Source of the DNA: Diplonema papillatum
Taxonomy: Eukaryota > Euglenozoa > Diplonemea > Diplonemida > Diplonemidae
Assembly (NCBI GenBank): GCA_030068145.1
Contig: JAPJBO010000082.1
Span: 124,001-188,000 of the forward strand
DNA length: 64,000 nucleotides
Direction: 5' to 3'
Of this stretch, positions 1 through 10,132 are shown one piece after another. Position 1 is the stretch's first letter, and every line of letters starts with the position of its first letter. The notes beneath the pieces are model-generated. The model made no database searches. It saw nothing but the letters and a program-made list of their open reading frames with translations, and was not told the DNA's origin. The position numbers and the translations under genes are program-made.

Positions 1-165
1 ACCCAAAGTCAAACCTTATACGCACACGCACTGATACTGCCACTGATACGATGTGCATATACAGAACATACATGAATACGATACCTTGAAGGAACCCTTT
101 TGACGATGGTCACCCGGAGACCTGAAAAACCCCCGGATCTCTCTAAGTTCAGGCTAAATAACACC
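1..165 (+). repeat. dispersed repeat D1, copy upstream of gene 1
   Basis: Matches a family found about ten times in the window, with the core CGGAGACCCTAAAACCCCGG (here CGGAGACCTGAAAAACCCCC) and, in longer copies, a 5' part rich in CACACNCACTGATA. It ends about 50 bp before the start codon of gene 1, so it forms the upstream region or 5' leader of that gene. No TATA box is evident. Confidence 0.6.
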
Positions 166-216
166 GCTCCACGACAGGGGAAACAGAAAGATATTGGGGG
201 GAGGGGGAAACAAGCG

Positions 217-3200
217 ATGATCCGGGGCAGTCCCACCGCTTTATGCGTGTGGGCGCTGCTGTTGCTGGGGTTGGTCGGTTCGGCGTGCGGGTGGAGCGAC
301 GATGATGTGATCACGGTGCTGTGCCCGCACCCAGACGACTCCGGCATCCTCGAGGCCGCCGCGCGGAACTTCAGCGCCACTCACAATGTGACCGTCGACG
401 TCATCATCGTCCAGTGGGACGAGCTCTACTCGGGGGCCCTCGAAAACATCACGAAAAAGGTCGGAGCCGACGCAATGATCGTCGGCTCGACGTGGGTGCC
501 CTACTTTTTTTCGCAAGGCATCCTGTCTTCACTCTCCGACAACTTCGAGTCGTGGAGAACCCGGCGAGGATACATGGGAAGCATCGAGACGGATATGTTT
601 CGAAGTGTCGAAGAAACGTACATGTTCCCGGGTCCGGAAAGCGGCGTGCTGGAGTGGTTCGCACTGCCGTTCAACGTCGACGGCCGCGTGCTGTTCTACC
701 GCAAGGACCTGTACCAAAAGTACGCCGCGAAAGGAAACGGGCCGGACACCATCCAAGAAGCCATAGACATCGGCCGCCAGGTGGCTGACGGCGCCACGGC
801 TGACAACGCGACGGGTTACCCGATGTACTCCTTCGGCCTCCCCGGCGCGGGGGCGGACGCGAGCGAGGCGATGCAAGTCCTGACGACGTTCATCGTCGGC
901 GGCGGCGCCTCGTTCGTGGGCGCGAAGGGCGCGTGCAGCTTCGAGACCGACACGTTCAAGTCCGGCCTGCGGTCCTACACGGACTTGTACTTCAACGGCG
1001 ACAACCCGATCCGGAACGAGGCGACCAGCGAGATCGCGAAGCAGTTCGCCGAAGGGCGGCTGGTGCAGATGGTCGGCGCGTTTTGGCTGCAGGACAACCT
1101 CTTCCGAGTCGGCGAAAGCGGGACGATGACAGTCGACCAGGTTGGCATCAAAGCCATGCCGTCCGGACAGGCGGGCCCGTACACGTTCTTGGGTGGATCC
1201 GCGTGGAGCATCCCGACGTGGGTGCCGAGCGAGAAGAAGAAGCTGGCGTGGCGGTTCCTCGAGCTGATCACCGAGCCCAAAGGGGAATACCTATTCGACT
1301 TCCTTTTTCGGTCGAAGCTCGTGCCGGCGTACGAGAGCGTGGTCCGCAAGGCGAGGCAGCAGACCGGCGACGCGGTCGCGATCAAGCAGCTGCGGCTGTT
1401 CGACACGAACGGCGACCAAATGCTCCTCGAGAAGGAGTGGATGCACAGCCCGGGCGGCCAGCCCTTTAATAACGCAGTCCCGGCCAACGCCGCCGTGTGG
1501 GACGGCGAGTGGATCGATTTCGCTATCGGCCCCCTCGAGGTCTGGCTGCCGAGCGCCGCGAACATATCGGGGTACACCTTCGTCACCAGCACCACGACCG
1601 GCAGCCGCGACCCTATCGTCATCGAGTTTCACGGGTACGACGACCAGACGGGCAGCTGGGTGCTCCTCGACAACTGGAACGGCGCCGACCAATACAAGCC
1701 GACGTTCATCCCCCACGCGCGCAGCACCCCAGCGATGACCCGACCCCTCAGCACGCCCGGGCACCCGGGCTTCACGAAGTTCAGACTCGTCCCGGTCGAA
1801 CTCCGGGGCAGCCCGTGCCCGCACGTCTGCGAGATCGTAGTCGACCAGCTCGGTTACGCTGTGCCTTTGAACTACCCGCAACGCGGTTTCTACAAGATCG
1901 GCCGGCTCGAGAACAATAAAACGGTGTCGACAATGCTCGACAGGATCTATAACAACGTCTCGGTGGACGACGCGACGATGCTCGGCTGCAGAGAGTACAA
2001 TGCGATCATGCGCGACCCAGCAACGGAGGGCGAGCCGGACGATGACACGGTGACCATCCTGCTCATTGTGCTGGTGTCGGCTCTGGTTCTGACGGTGGTC
2101 GGCGGGCTCATTTACCGATACATCCTCGTCCGCGAAGTGACGCACACGCACAACGTCAACCGCAAGCTGCGTTCCGACATCGAAGTCGCAGAGGACCTAT
2201 CCCGCGCGGTTGCGATGATGGACCTCGAGTCGGTCGAGTATCTCTTCACCCTCCAAAAGCCGAGCAAGATCCAGGAGTCGTTCATCGGCATCGTCCGTAT
2301 CCTCAAGGAGTACCGCGCGTACCTGCCTGAGGCCGTCCTCCTCGACGAGGAGAAGGAAATCGACAAAATGCACCACAACCCTCTCGTCAACCCGAGCGCC
2401 GCGGGTAACTCGTCTCCGATGTCTCCCACGGAGATCAAGTCCCAGAGCTTCCGGCGCGTCCCCATCGACGTCAAGAGAGCGGTATGCATCGGTTCTACTC
2501 GCTCTCCAAAGTTGCGGGGGTTCGCGCCCCCCTTTCCCCCGCTACGTAGGTGGGGTGGTATTATCGTCCTCATCAGGAGACTCCATAGTGGAAGGTAGCC
2601 CATGGATAGCATGATATCAGCGATATCAGCGCACCATGCAGGGACTTCATCTACGCTAGTGGAGGCGGGAACCGTGGCCTACACACCTACCAGCCCAGGG
2701 GGCTACTGGGGGGGGGTCAAATACTGTAGGTAGTCGAATACAATTATTATTGGCAACTACAATAGGTACGCTGAAATGGCGGTTTCGGTGAGCATAGTTT
2801 TGGAATACAATATTATTTGTTCTCAGTGGGGGTTTGCAGGAGTTTCCACGGGCTTCCCCCCTCGAGAGCAGCTTCTTTTTTGAGAGAAGTTCAATGTGGA
2901 ACACTCCTGATGCCGGGAGTCAACTTAAGTCTTCGGTCATTGCACTCAGTTCTTGGCTTGGTCAATCGAGTTCGCCACGCCATCCGAAGTAATCATCATC
3001 GGAAAGGGAAGAAAAAAGAGAAGTCAGGCAGCACCCATTGGCACCACAGTATCAGCTCATCTCATGCCATGCTCCCTGACCTTAATTGGCACCCAGGAAC
3101 TCCATATAGTTGACCTCCCTCCTCCTTCCCCCTTCCCTGCACCCCGGGGGTTGATGTAGTTTGCGGTGCTGCAAATCATTTTCACCATCACGGCGATCGA

Positions 3201-6063
3201 TATCTGTCGATGCTGATCGTCCCGTATTCCGTGTATCACCCGATCGAACGTTATGTAGAGCAGCCAATGCAAACACGCAGAGTGAAGCGCAAACGGATTC
3301 ATCGGGCGGTGGAAACGGCCTTCGTGCCCTGAAGGAGCGAGCTTTGGAAGTGGGCGTGCGAATGCGGAAAGGTATGCATGCGATGTTTTTCGCCCTGGGT
3401 AAATAGGCTGCAAGGTCAAGAAGATGAACCGGCAACTTCCAAATGCAAACCACTCCCCGTCCGAATGGAACGGCGGACGTAACGCACTGGGGGGTCTTTT
3501 TTGTCCCGAGGACTTGATCCTTGCCGGCTCCTACAGTTATCTCTGATCCTCCATTCTAAAGAGTGGGGTTGAAACAGCAGAAACCCGGACGTGTATCTCA
3601 CATAGAAAGACAAGCAGACCGACGCACATCGGGAAACACGAATCGCCGCCACTTTTCTTAGCACTAACAATCTTGCGGGTTGCCCTTCAATGTGCCATAG
3701 AAAGACAAGCAATAGAAAGGTTGGAGGACAGCAGACCGACGCACATCGGGAAACACGAATCGCCGCCACTTTTCTTAGCACCAACAATCTTGCGGGTTGC
3801 CCTTCAATGTATTGTGCAATGAATAAAAAGACGTAGGCAGCGTGTTTTGGTGTGTGCGGGCTTCCCTGCAGACCCTGCTCCTGCCCATGCAGCCGTGTTG
3901 GATCTCGCTGGCAGCCGGGAAGACGTCCCGTCGACACCAAACGGAGAACTACTCTACTCTACTCTACGATAAAGTCCAAAATCACCGTGGTAAGAAAATA
4001 AGTTGCCGATACCGAAAGAAGAAATCATCCAGCTTAGCACAAGAAACAGTCTAAAAAGGTGAAAAACAAGTCATCGTTGCCAGCACGAATCACCCTACCT
4101 TTCCACCGCAGGCGCGTTGCTCCGACTCGTGATCAACCTGGATGACACCAGCCTGCAGTGGGAGAACTTCGCGACGTCCACTGCGTGGCTCGAGAGGACG
4201 CTGTCGACGATGCAGGCCCACGAGGGCATGTCGCTGAACCTCCGCCCGAATGCGATCCTCGCGTCGTGGAACGGGCACCGGTTCTCAGCTCGGGCCACCG
4301 CGGCCGCGTGCCAGTGCGCGCTCGCCCTGCAGACCCTGCTCCTGCCCATGAAGCCGTGGTGGAGCATCTCGCTGGCGGCCGGGAAGATGGCCGTCGGCCA
4401 CGTGGGCACCAGCACGCAGCGTGCCCCGTTCGTCGTCGGCCTGCCGCTGCGCCAGGTCGAAACCATGAACACGCTCTGCGAGAGGATCCGCGTGCGGACC
4501 CTAGCCACCGACAGCGTAGTCGAAACCGCCGCCGGCGTCGTCGACGCGAGGCCCGTCGACGTGATTTGCGTCGAGCCCCTCGAGGGACAGCCGCCCATGG
4601 TCGCACTGTGGGAGATCCGGACCCCCGGAACCCGCTGGCACGAGGCGCCTAACGACCTGTACAACGAAGCCTGGGTGAAGTTGCGGCACAACAAGTTCCG
4701 CGAAGCGGAGACGCTCGTCACCGAGCTCACGAAGCAGTACCCGAAGGACTACCAACTCCTCCGGCTCTCCCTCGTCGTCTCCGTCTCCGCCCACCAAGCG
4801 ACCCCGAACGAAAGCTCGTACTACAGGCGGCTCCTGGGCTGGGAAGACAGCGAGGGACTGCTCAACGGAGCGCTGGTGGAGGCGAACAAAGCGACGATCG
4901 AGGCGCTAGCTGCGTGTGCGGAGACCTCGGCCGCGTCGGCGGTGCGGGCCCGCGCGTCGGTCCCGGAGGCCGCGCCGGCGCTGATCTCCGACAACCTGCG
5001 GACCGAGCTCGAGAAGGAGAAAGCGAGCCGGCCCGACACCACGCCCGTGTGCCCCGAATGCAGGGAGAACTTGGTACTGCAGTTCTCCGACGGCAACGCG
5101 AGTCCCTCGTCGTGGAAGTGCACGACGTGTTCGTCGGAGGACAAGGGCAGGCACTGGGCGTGCAAGCGGTGCTCGGCTGCGAAGTGCTTGGCCTGCGTCC
5201 CGCTGATGTCGCACATGCACTCGAAGCTGGTCAGGAGCATGAAAGACCGGAACAACAACCAGTGGTACCGGTCCGAAAGCGTGCTGGGGAAAGGGAGCTA
5301 CGGTACCGTCTGGCTGGCCATGGACTCCACGGGAGGCCTCGTCGCCATGAAGACCGTTCGAATCTCGGACGAGGCGGAGAAAGGCGACGAGCTCACGTCG
5401 CTGCTTTCGGAAGTGGACCTCCTCTCGACCCTGCGGAACGACTACGTCGTTTCTTACTTCTCGTCCACCATCGTCTCCGGACACATCGCCATCATCATGG
5501 AATACGTGCCGGGGGGGTCTCTGTCGACGCTGCTCGAGCAGTTCGGCCCTTCTCTGCCCACGTCGTCTGTCAAGCGGTACCTGAAGGACATCCTCCGCGG
5601 GCTTGAGTTCCTGCACGACAACAAGATCGTGCACCGCGATCTCAAACCGGGGAACGTGCTGCTGATGATCGACGGCCAGTGCAAGCTGTCCGACTTCGGC
5701 ACGTCCACGAGCTGGAGCACGCAGCAAGTAGACGCGACGCCGACGGACAGCCCGACTAAGAAGGTCGCCGGGACGCCCATCTACATGTCGCCCGAAGCCT
5801 GCCGCGGGTCTTGCGGCAAGTCGGTCGACATCTGGGCCCTGGGTATCACTGTGTACCTCATGATGACCGGCAGGGTCCCGTACTCCATCAAAAGCTTCCA
5901 AGTGCGCAAGTTTCTCGCGTCGCTCGGCCGCAGCGAAATCATCCCCGACATATCGCGCCTCGAGCCCGGCCACGGGAAGGCGTTCGTGCAGGACTGCCTG
6001 CGCATGGTTCCCGAAGACCGGCCCGACGCCCCGAAGCTGATGCTGCACCATTTCCTGCTGTGA
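217..6063 (+). CDS. gene 1: solute-binding-protein receptor with cyclase-like domain, zinc module and Ser/Thr kinase
   Basis: Spliced CDS 217-2481, 3281-3371, 4112-6063; 4308 nt, 1435 residues. The ATG at 217 is chosen because it opens a signal peptide (MIRGSP...LLLLGLVGSACG); an upstream ATG at 106 lies in repeat D1. Residues ~28-430 resemble family 1 extracellular solute-binding proteins (ALPFNVDGRVLFYRKDLY near 149, FLGGSAWSIPTW near 324). Residues ~431-600 are beta-rich, perhaps galactose-binding-like. One membrane span lies at ~612-634, followed by a conserved helical block at ~644-716. A class III cyclase-like domain (~775-930) has degenerate metal sites. Eight Cys at ~1099-1147 suggest zinc binding. 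The kinase (~1170-1434) keeps GKGSYG, VAMK, HRD (1293-1295), DFG (1313) and SPE. The binding domain should be outside the cell and the kinase inside. The ligand is unknown. Splice sites are inferred by comparison with gene 2. Confidence 0.85.
2482..3280 (+). other. gene 1 intron 1
   Basis: 799 bp, donor GTATGCATC and acceptor ACGCAG, phase 0. The reading frame downstream of the donor runs into unrelated sequence and a stop at 2596-2598. I recognise no repeat inside it. Confidence 0.7.
3281..3371 (+). other. gene 1 exon 2 (91 nt)
   Basis: Encodes a Ser/Gly-rich start followed by ALKERALEVGVRMRKG. It is needed because exon 1 ends in phase 0 while exon 3 begins with two extra bases. This 91-nt exon ends in phase 1 and restores the frame, with a Gly codon split across the junction. 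Gene 2 has an exon of the same length and phase with ALKVRALEVGVRIRKG. Confidence 0.75.
3600..3810 (+). repeat. direct repeat pair in gene 1 intron 2 (D10)
   Basis: Two copies of a segment starting near ATAGAAAGACAAGCA and ending TTGCGGGTTGCCCTTCAATG. A related piece, followed like the second copy by a version of GTGTTTTGG, is found at 9737-9810. Confidence 0.7.
3864..3925 (+). pseudogene. fragment of gene 1 cyclase-like exon inside intron 2
   Basis: About 62 bp (CCCTGCAGACCCTGCTCCTG onward) match exon 3 at 4325-4390 with a few substitutions and no other flanking homology. It is a short sense-strand duplicate of downstream coding DNA and is not expected to be translated. Confidence 0.65.
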
Positions 6064-6108
6064 TGTGAGTTGTTTTCCCGCGTCGTGACCTCCCTAGCGA
6101 GATGCCAG

Positions 6109-6443
6109 TCCACGAGCTGGAGCACGCAGCAAGTAGACGCGATGCCGCCGGACAGCTAGACGAGGAAGATCGCCAGGACGCCCACCTACATGTCGCCCGA
6201 AGCCTGCCGCGGGTCTTGCGGCAAGTCGGTCGACATCTGGGCCCTCGGTATCACTGTGTACCTCATGATGACCGGCAGGGTGCCGTACTCCATCAAAAGC
6301 TTCCAAAGTTCCTCGCGTCGCTCGGCCGCATATCGCGTCTTGAGCCCGGCCACGGGAAAGCGTTCGTGCAGGACTGCCTGCGCATGGTTCCCGAAGACCG
6401 GCCCGACGCCCCGAAGCTGATGCTGCACCATTTCCTGCTGTGA
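6109..6443 (+). pseudogene. tandem partial duplicate of the gene 1 kinase C-lobe
   Basis: Repeats 5704-6063 immediately after the real stop codon. It carries an in-frame TAG where the parent reads into the activation segment, and deletions in the stretch between SFQ and ISRLEPGHGK, but keeps YMSPEACRGSCGKSVDIWAL and the terminal MLHHFLL. It starts inside the kinase domain, lacks the catalytic loop and the DFG motif, and is decayed. Confidence 0.85.
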
Positions 6444-6465
6444 TCGTTTCTTTTTTTTTGCACAA

Positions 6466-6563
6466 GCGCCAGCTTGAAAGGAAATGCTCGACGATGCTGC
6501 CCGACAAAGAACAGAAGGGATCCCAAGTGCTGTAACTACCGAACCACGTGTTGAACGGAAAAA
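6466..6563 (+). repeat. dispersed repeat D2
   Basis: About 98 bp with the core AAGCGCCAGCTTGAAAGGAA, nearly identical at 38472-38568 and partly present at 18613-18665. Confidence 0.7.
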
Positions 6564-7639
6564 ACAAATCGCGTCGCGACCTCCCTCGGATCAAGCTGCG
6601 CCTGTTGCAGCTGTTATATGGATCGCCTACGTGCACTCCAGCTGCGCGTGGCTTCATTACTGCTGCGGCCAGCTGGTGGCAGCTGTGTCAGGTCAAGTTG
6701 CGAGAACTGGGGCCCTGTGATGGCTAAGCAGGCCTGCATCCTCGTGTTGCAGCGTTTGGAGGCCTCGGATCAACCTCCTCATCACTACACGGCACCACCC
6801 TTTTCGCGACCTTGTTCGGACAGTCGGAAATGCCTGGGGTCTCCATGAAGAAGAGAAAATTAGACCTGCCCCCTGCGCCTGCAGTCTCCGGCTGCTTCGG
6901 CAGACGACACATACTAATCCTTTTGTGCAGTCTATCGTCTCAGATTATACTACTAAACAACGATCGACCAACTCATTTGTTCAGCGCCGACCTGCCACGC
7001 CCATGAGGGAAGGGAAGGGGTGCTTTGCCGATGCGTTCTACCCGAGCAGTTTCGGCCCGTACCTGCTGACCCCGTCGGTCGGAACGGCGCCCGAAAGACA
7101 ACTTCCGCGGGCTTGAGCTCAGTACTGCGCCCCCCCAAATTTCCCACAAATGTGGTCAGAATAGCCGCGACGTTTAGCTCCAATACAAGTTGTGGGGTGC
7201 ACATTACTGTTGAACTCGTGCACGAAAGAAATACGTGGAGGTACCCGGTGCTGAGGCAAGAAGGGTGGGAGTGGGGAAAGCACAACACAGCTACTACTAC
7301 AACTGGGTTGACTGTGGCTGGTCTTTGTAAGGGGTGCCTTGATGTTACTTTGATCACTATGCTGAAACAACTGGGTCTTTCACCTTGACCTTACACCCGG
7401 GGCACTAAACCCAGCACCAAACCGGCACCGAGAACAATTGAGAACTCGTGCACGACAGCCTCAGACCCGGGGAACGTAAGAGCTGTCCAACTTTGGGCGT
7501 GTCGGCAAAAAGACTGTTCGAAAGTATGCGATCCGGCAGGGTAGTTGACTAGACCTCTTGAGTTTGTGCTAACCATGTTTATGGGAGTCGAAGAACCTGA
7601 CCGATCCTAAGCAGGTCCGACCCTTTCGCGAGAAAAAGC
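6564..7639. other. unassigned intergenic stretch
   Basis: Open frames occur on both strands around 6950-7390, but none shows a recognisable domain or convincing codon bias. A phrase around ACTCGTGCACGA occurs twice (near 7215 and 7445). I see no gene. Confidence 0.4.
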
Positions 7640-7775
7640 AGAGAATAACTAAATATACAACCCGTAAACCACATAGCCCTTTCTTGCTCTAAGAGAACCC
7701 ATTCATGAACGGTCACACGGAGACCCTAAAACCCCGGAATTTCAAGCGAACTTTAACTCTAATAAAACCCTCAGA
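7640..7775 (+). repeat. dispersed repeat D1
   Basis: Long copy including CATAGCCCTTTCTTGCTCTA, the CGGAGACCC core and CAAGCGAACTTTAACTCTAA. Nearly identical to copies at 19690-19890 and 21690-21876. Confidence 0.75.
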
Positions 7776-8319
7776 AAAGCTGGAGTTAAAAGGGGGATGC
7801 GCTACAACCAAAACGCGTGAAAAACTGCGAAAAAGGATCAAGAGCCAGACACAAACCCGATACGAACCCGGCGCAAACCCGGCAGTACTTGAATCTGACC
7901 GCCTTCTGTACGCGCCGGGGATAGCCTGCTATACTGAATGATAATTTGGATTGGAATGCAAAGAATCTGTGGCGATAATCTGCATCGCCGGCGTCGCGGT
8001 TATCTCTTCGCACGTGATGTGCCATGCTTTCGCCTCTTAAGCTCGTCTTGATCGTCGCGCTCAGGCGCGCGTTTGGTGCCTCTCTTCTCCTTTGCTCGTC
8101 CAGGTGCATCGGTTGCGCGTCGATAGTTGCTTCCTTACGGCGGCGCTTGGGCGATGGTCGTGTCGTCTCATGAATGAGCCCGCGAAACAACGTGTCAACA
8201 CACGCCTGCCAGGCGGTCTCGTCCGCCAGTCAGAACGCCCCCGGCTGCGCCACCATCGGTGCAACAATCATCTTTGACAGGGCCACGGCTCGCTCCGCGC
8301 CCACGGCGCAACGACTTGG
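7776..8319. other. unassigned intergenic stretch
   Basis: No gene, repeat or RNA recognised. Confidence 0.35.
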
Positions 8320-8393
8320 GGCGACCGGATACTCCTCGGAGCGATGGTCCCTGCACTCTAACTCGTCTCTCTCTCTCTCTCTCTCTGAATGAT
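8320..8393 (+). repeat. dispersed repeat D5 ending in a CT tract
   Basis: The phrase GCGATGGTCCCTGCACTCTA followed by (CT)n has a close relative at 46915-46980 (GAGATGGTCCCTCCGCACTC, then CT). The microsatellite therefore travelled as part of a longer repeat. Confidence 0.6.
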
Positions 8394-8654
8394 AGTGGAT
8401 CGTTCGGCTATTCTTCTCCTTAACACTCCGCCCAGCGTTCTCTTTCGTGTTTACAAGGCATTGCTACTACGAACAAATGATCTGGGCACCCAGCCTGCGG
8501 TGTATCTCGTGACGAAGCCGAGGCCCGGTGTGGCCGAATCATCCAACCTTTCTCGGCCTCGTGTCGAGTGTTGGTACTGCCCCTCGCAAAATCGTTCCTT
8601 CTGTCTTTCTGTAGAAGTCCTCCCGAGAGAGCTGACTCCTCGCCTTTTCCTCGC

Positions 8655-8908
8655 AAAAAGTCGGCGCGGTGGCGATGGCTGTGAGAACACATACACAGGT
8701 GGGCGGGGAGAGACCCTGGGAGTAAGGCGTGACCACCCGCCCCTGCCCCCCCCCGTGCATGATGATGAGACAATCCCCCCCCGTGCATGAGAGGCAGTGC
8801 TCTGCCTAAACATTAAACTAATTTTTTCCCCCCAGGGAGACATCAAATCTAGCTTGGCCCACCTGACGGTGGGGCCACCTTTGGACTTGTTTTATGTGTT
8901 CTCTCTCG

Positions 8909-8965
<57 letters not shown>

Positions 8966-8983
8966 TCTTCTCTCTCTCTCTCT

Positions 8984-9070
<87 letters not shown>

Positions 9071-9255
9071 ATGTCAGCGCGGTAGCGATGACAGCGAGAA
9101 CACATATAGGTGGGAGGGGAGAGGCCCTGGGACTGCTAAGGCGTGACAACCCCGCCCCTGTCCCTCCCAGGGAGCCACCCCGAAACTAGCCTGCCCACCT
9201 GACGGTGGGGGCCCACCTGACGGTGGAGGCCCACACCCTTTGACTTGTTTTATGT

Positions 9256-9325
<70 letters not shown>
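8655..9325 (+). repeat. duplicated ~400-bp unit carrying long (CT)n tracts
   Basis: Two diverged units start at about 8655 and 9067 (both with GAGAACACATA), continue through CCCACCTGACGGTGG and TGACTTGTTTTATGTGTTCT or a close variant, and end in CT tracts at 8904-9066 and 9258-9323. The open Ser-Leu or Arg-Glu frames across the tracts are microsatellite artefacts. Confidence 0.75.
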
Positions 9326-9326
<1 letters not shown>

Positions 9327-9454
9327 CTCTTCTCTCTTTCCTTTGCTGCGACCGGCCCAAACCACCAACGGGAGACCAAACGGATCTGGCCCGCTTACCG
9401 TAAGCCACGGGGTACTTGCAGAATCGGCTGGCGGCCTTTAAACCAGCAAACTCT

Positions 9455-9716
9455 TTTAGGTAAACCCACTAGCATCAAAACCTCTATAAAGCCTGTCCCT
9501 TTAGGTAAACCCACTAGCATCCAAACCTCTATAAAGCCTGTCCCTTTAGGTAAACCCACTAGCATCCAAACCTCTAAAAAGCCTGTCCCTTTAGGTAAAC
9601 TCACTAGCATCCAACCTCTATAAAGCCTGTCCCTTTAGGTAAACCCACTAGCATCCAACCTCTATAAAGCCTGTCCCTTTAGGTAAACCCACTGGCATCA
9701 AAACCTCTATAAAGCC
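9455..9716 (+). repeat. 45-bp minisatellite, about six units
   Basis: Units begin TTTAGGTAAACCCACTAGCA at 9455, 9500, 9545, 9590, 9634 and 9678. The first four spacings are 45 bp and in frame (15-residue repeat GKPTSI...KPVPL), the later ones 44 bp. The frame shift between units argues against a protein-coding role. Confidence 0.85.
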
Positions 9717-9894
9717 CCCGAAAGGCTCTGGTTCAGTACTAGCAATCTTGCGGATTGCCCTGCAATGCATCGTGAAGGCCGAAACGACGTGGGCGCCGTG
9801 TTTTGGGGGTTGGTCAGAATTCGTAACCTGAAAATGAAACAGGGCAAAAACAAGTCGGAAACCAATCAACCCGCGCGCACAATACGAAGAGGAG

Positions 9895-10132
9895 AAAAAG
9901 GCCGCTCCTGGTCCAGGAACGTGACGGTCAACCACAGCTTGCAAAGCTTGAGTCGGAGGCAGCACAGTGCTACAACCCCGTCCGCTCTGCCCTGCGGCTG
10001 ACCGTCTCGACGAGCTTGTGTTCAGCGCGAGCGCCAAGCCTCAAGGTGCGCTAAGTCTTGATGCTTTAGTTTGGGAAAATCGGTAGCCACTTGACCCGTA
10101 GGCGAACACGTGAAGCTTGGCTCAGGCTTGCC
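9895..10132 (+). repeat. dispersed repeat D4
   Basis: A segment of about 240 bp containing ACAACCCCGTCCGCTC, CTGACCGTCTCGA, GGTAGCCACTTGACCCGT and CACGTGAAGCTTGG. Related copies lie at 24525-24745 (+), 40975-41240 (-) and, more diverged, 33530-33680. Possibly a SINE or part of a larger element; I could not identify pol III boxes. Confidence 0.65.

Larger units (their letters stand above)
3372..4111 (+). other. gene 1 intron 2
   Basis: 740 bp, donor GTATGCATG and acceptor CCGCAG. It holds a direct repeat of about 93 bp (3600-3692 and 3694-3810, the second with a 24-bp insertion) and, at 3864-3925, a stray copy of coding sequence from exon 3. Confidence 0.7.

Noticed and set aside
100..216. 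Upstream start at 106 for gene 1
   Set aside because: The extra N-terminus is encoded by dispersed repeat D1 and would mask the signal peptide at 217.
2482..2598. Gene 1 as an intronless 832-residue protein ending at 2598
   Set aside because: The sequence after 2481 has no counterpart in gene 2, and a GTATGC donor lies at the point where similarity stops.
8894..9189. Long Ser-Leu and Arg-Glu open frames
   Set aside because: They are translations of (CT)n tracts in a duplicated repeat.
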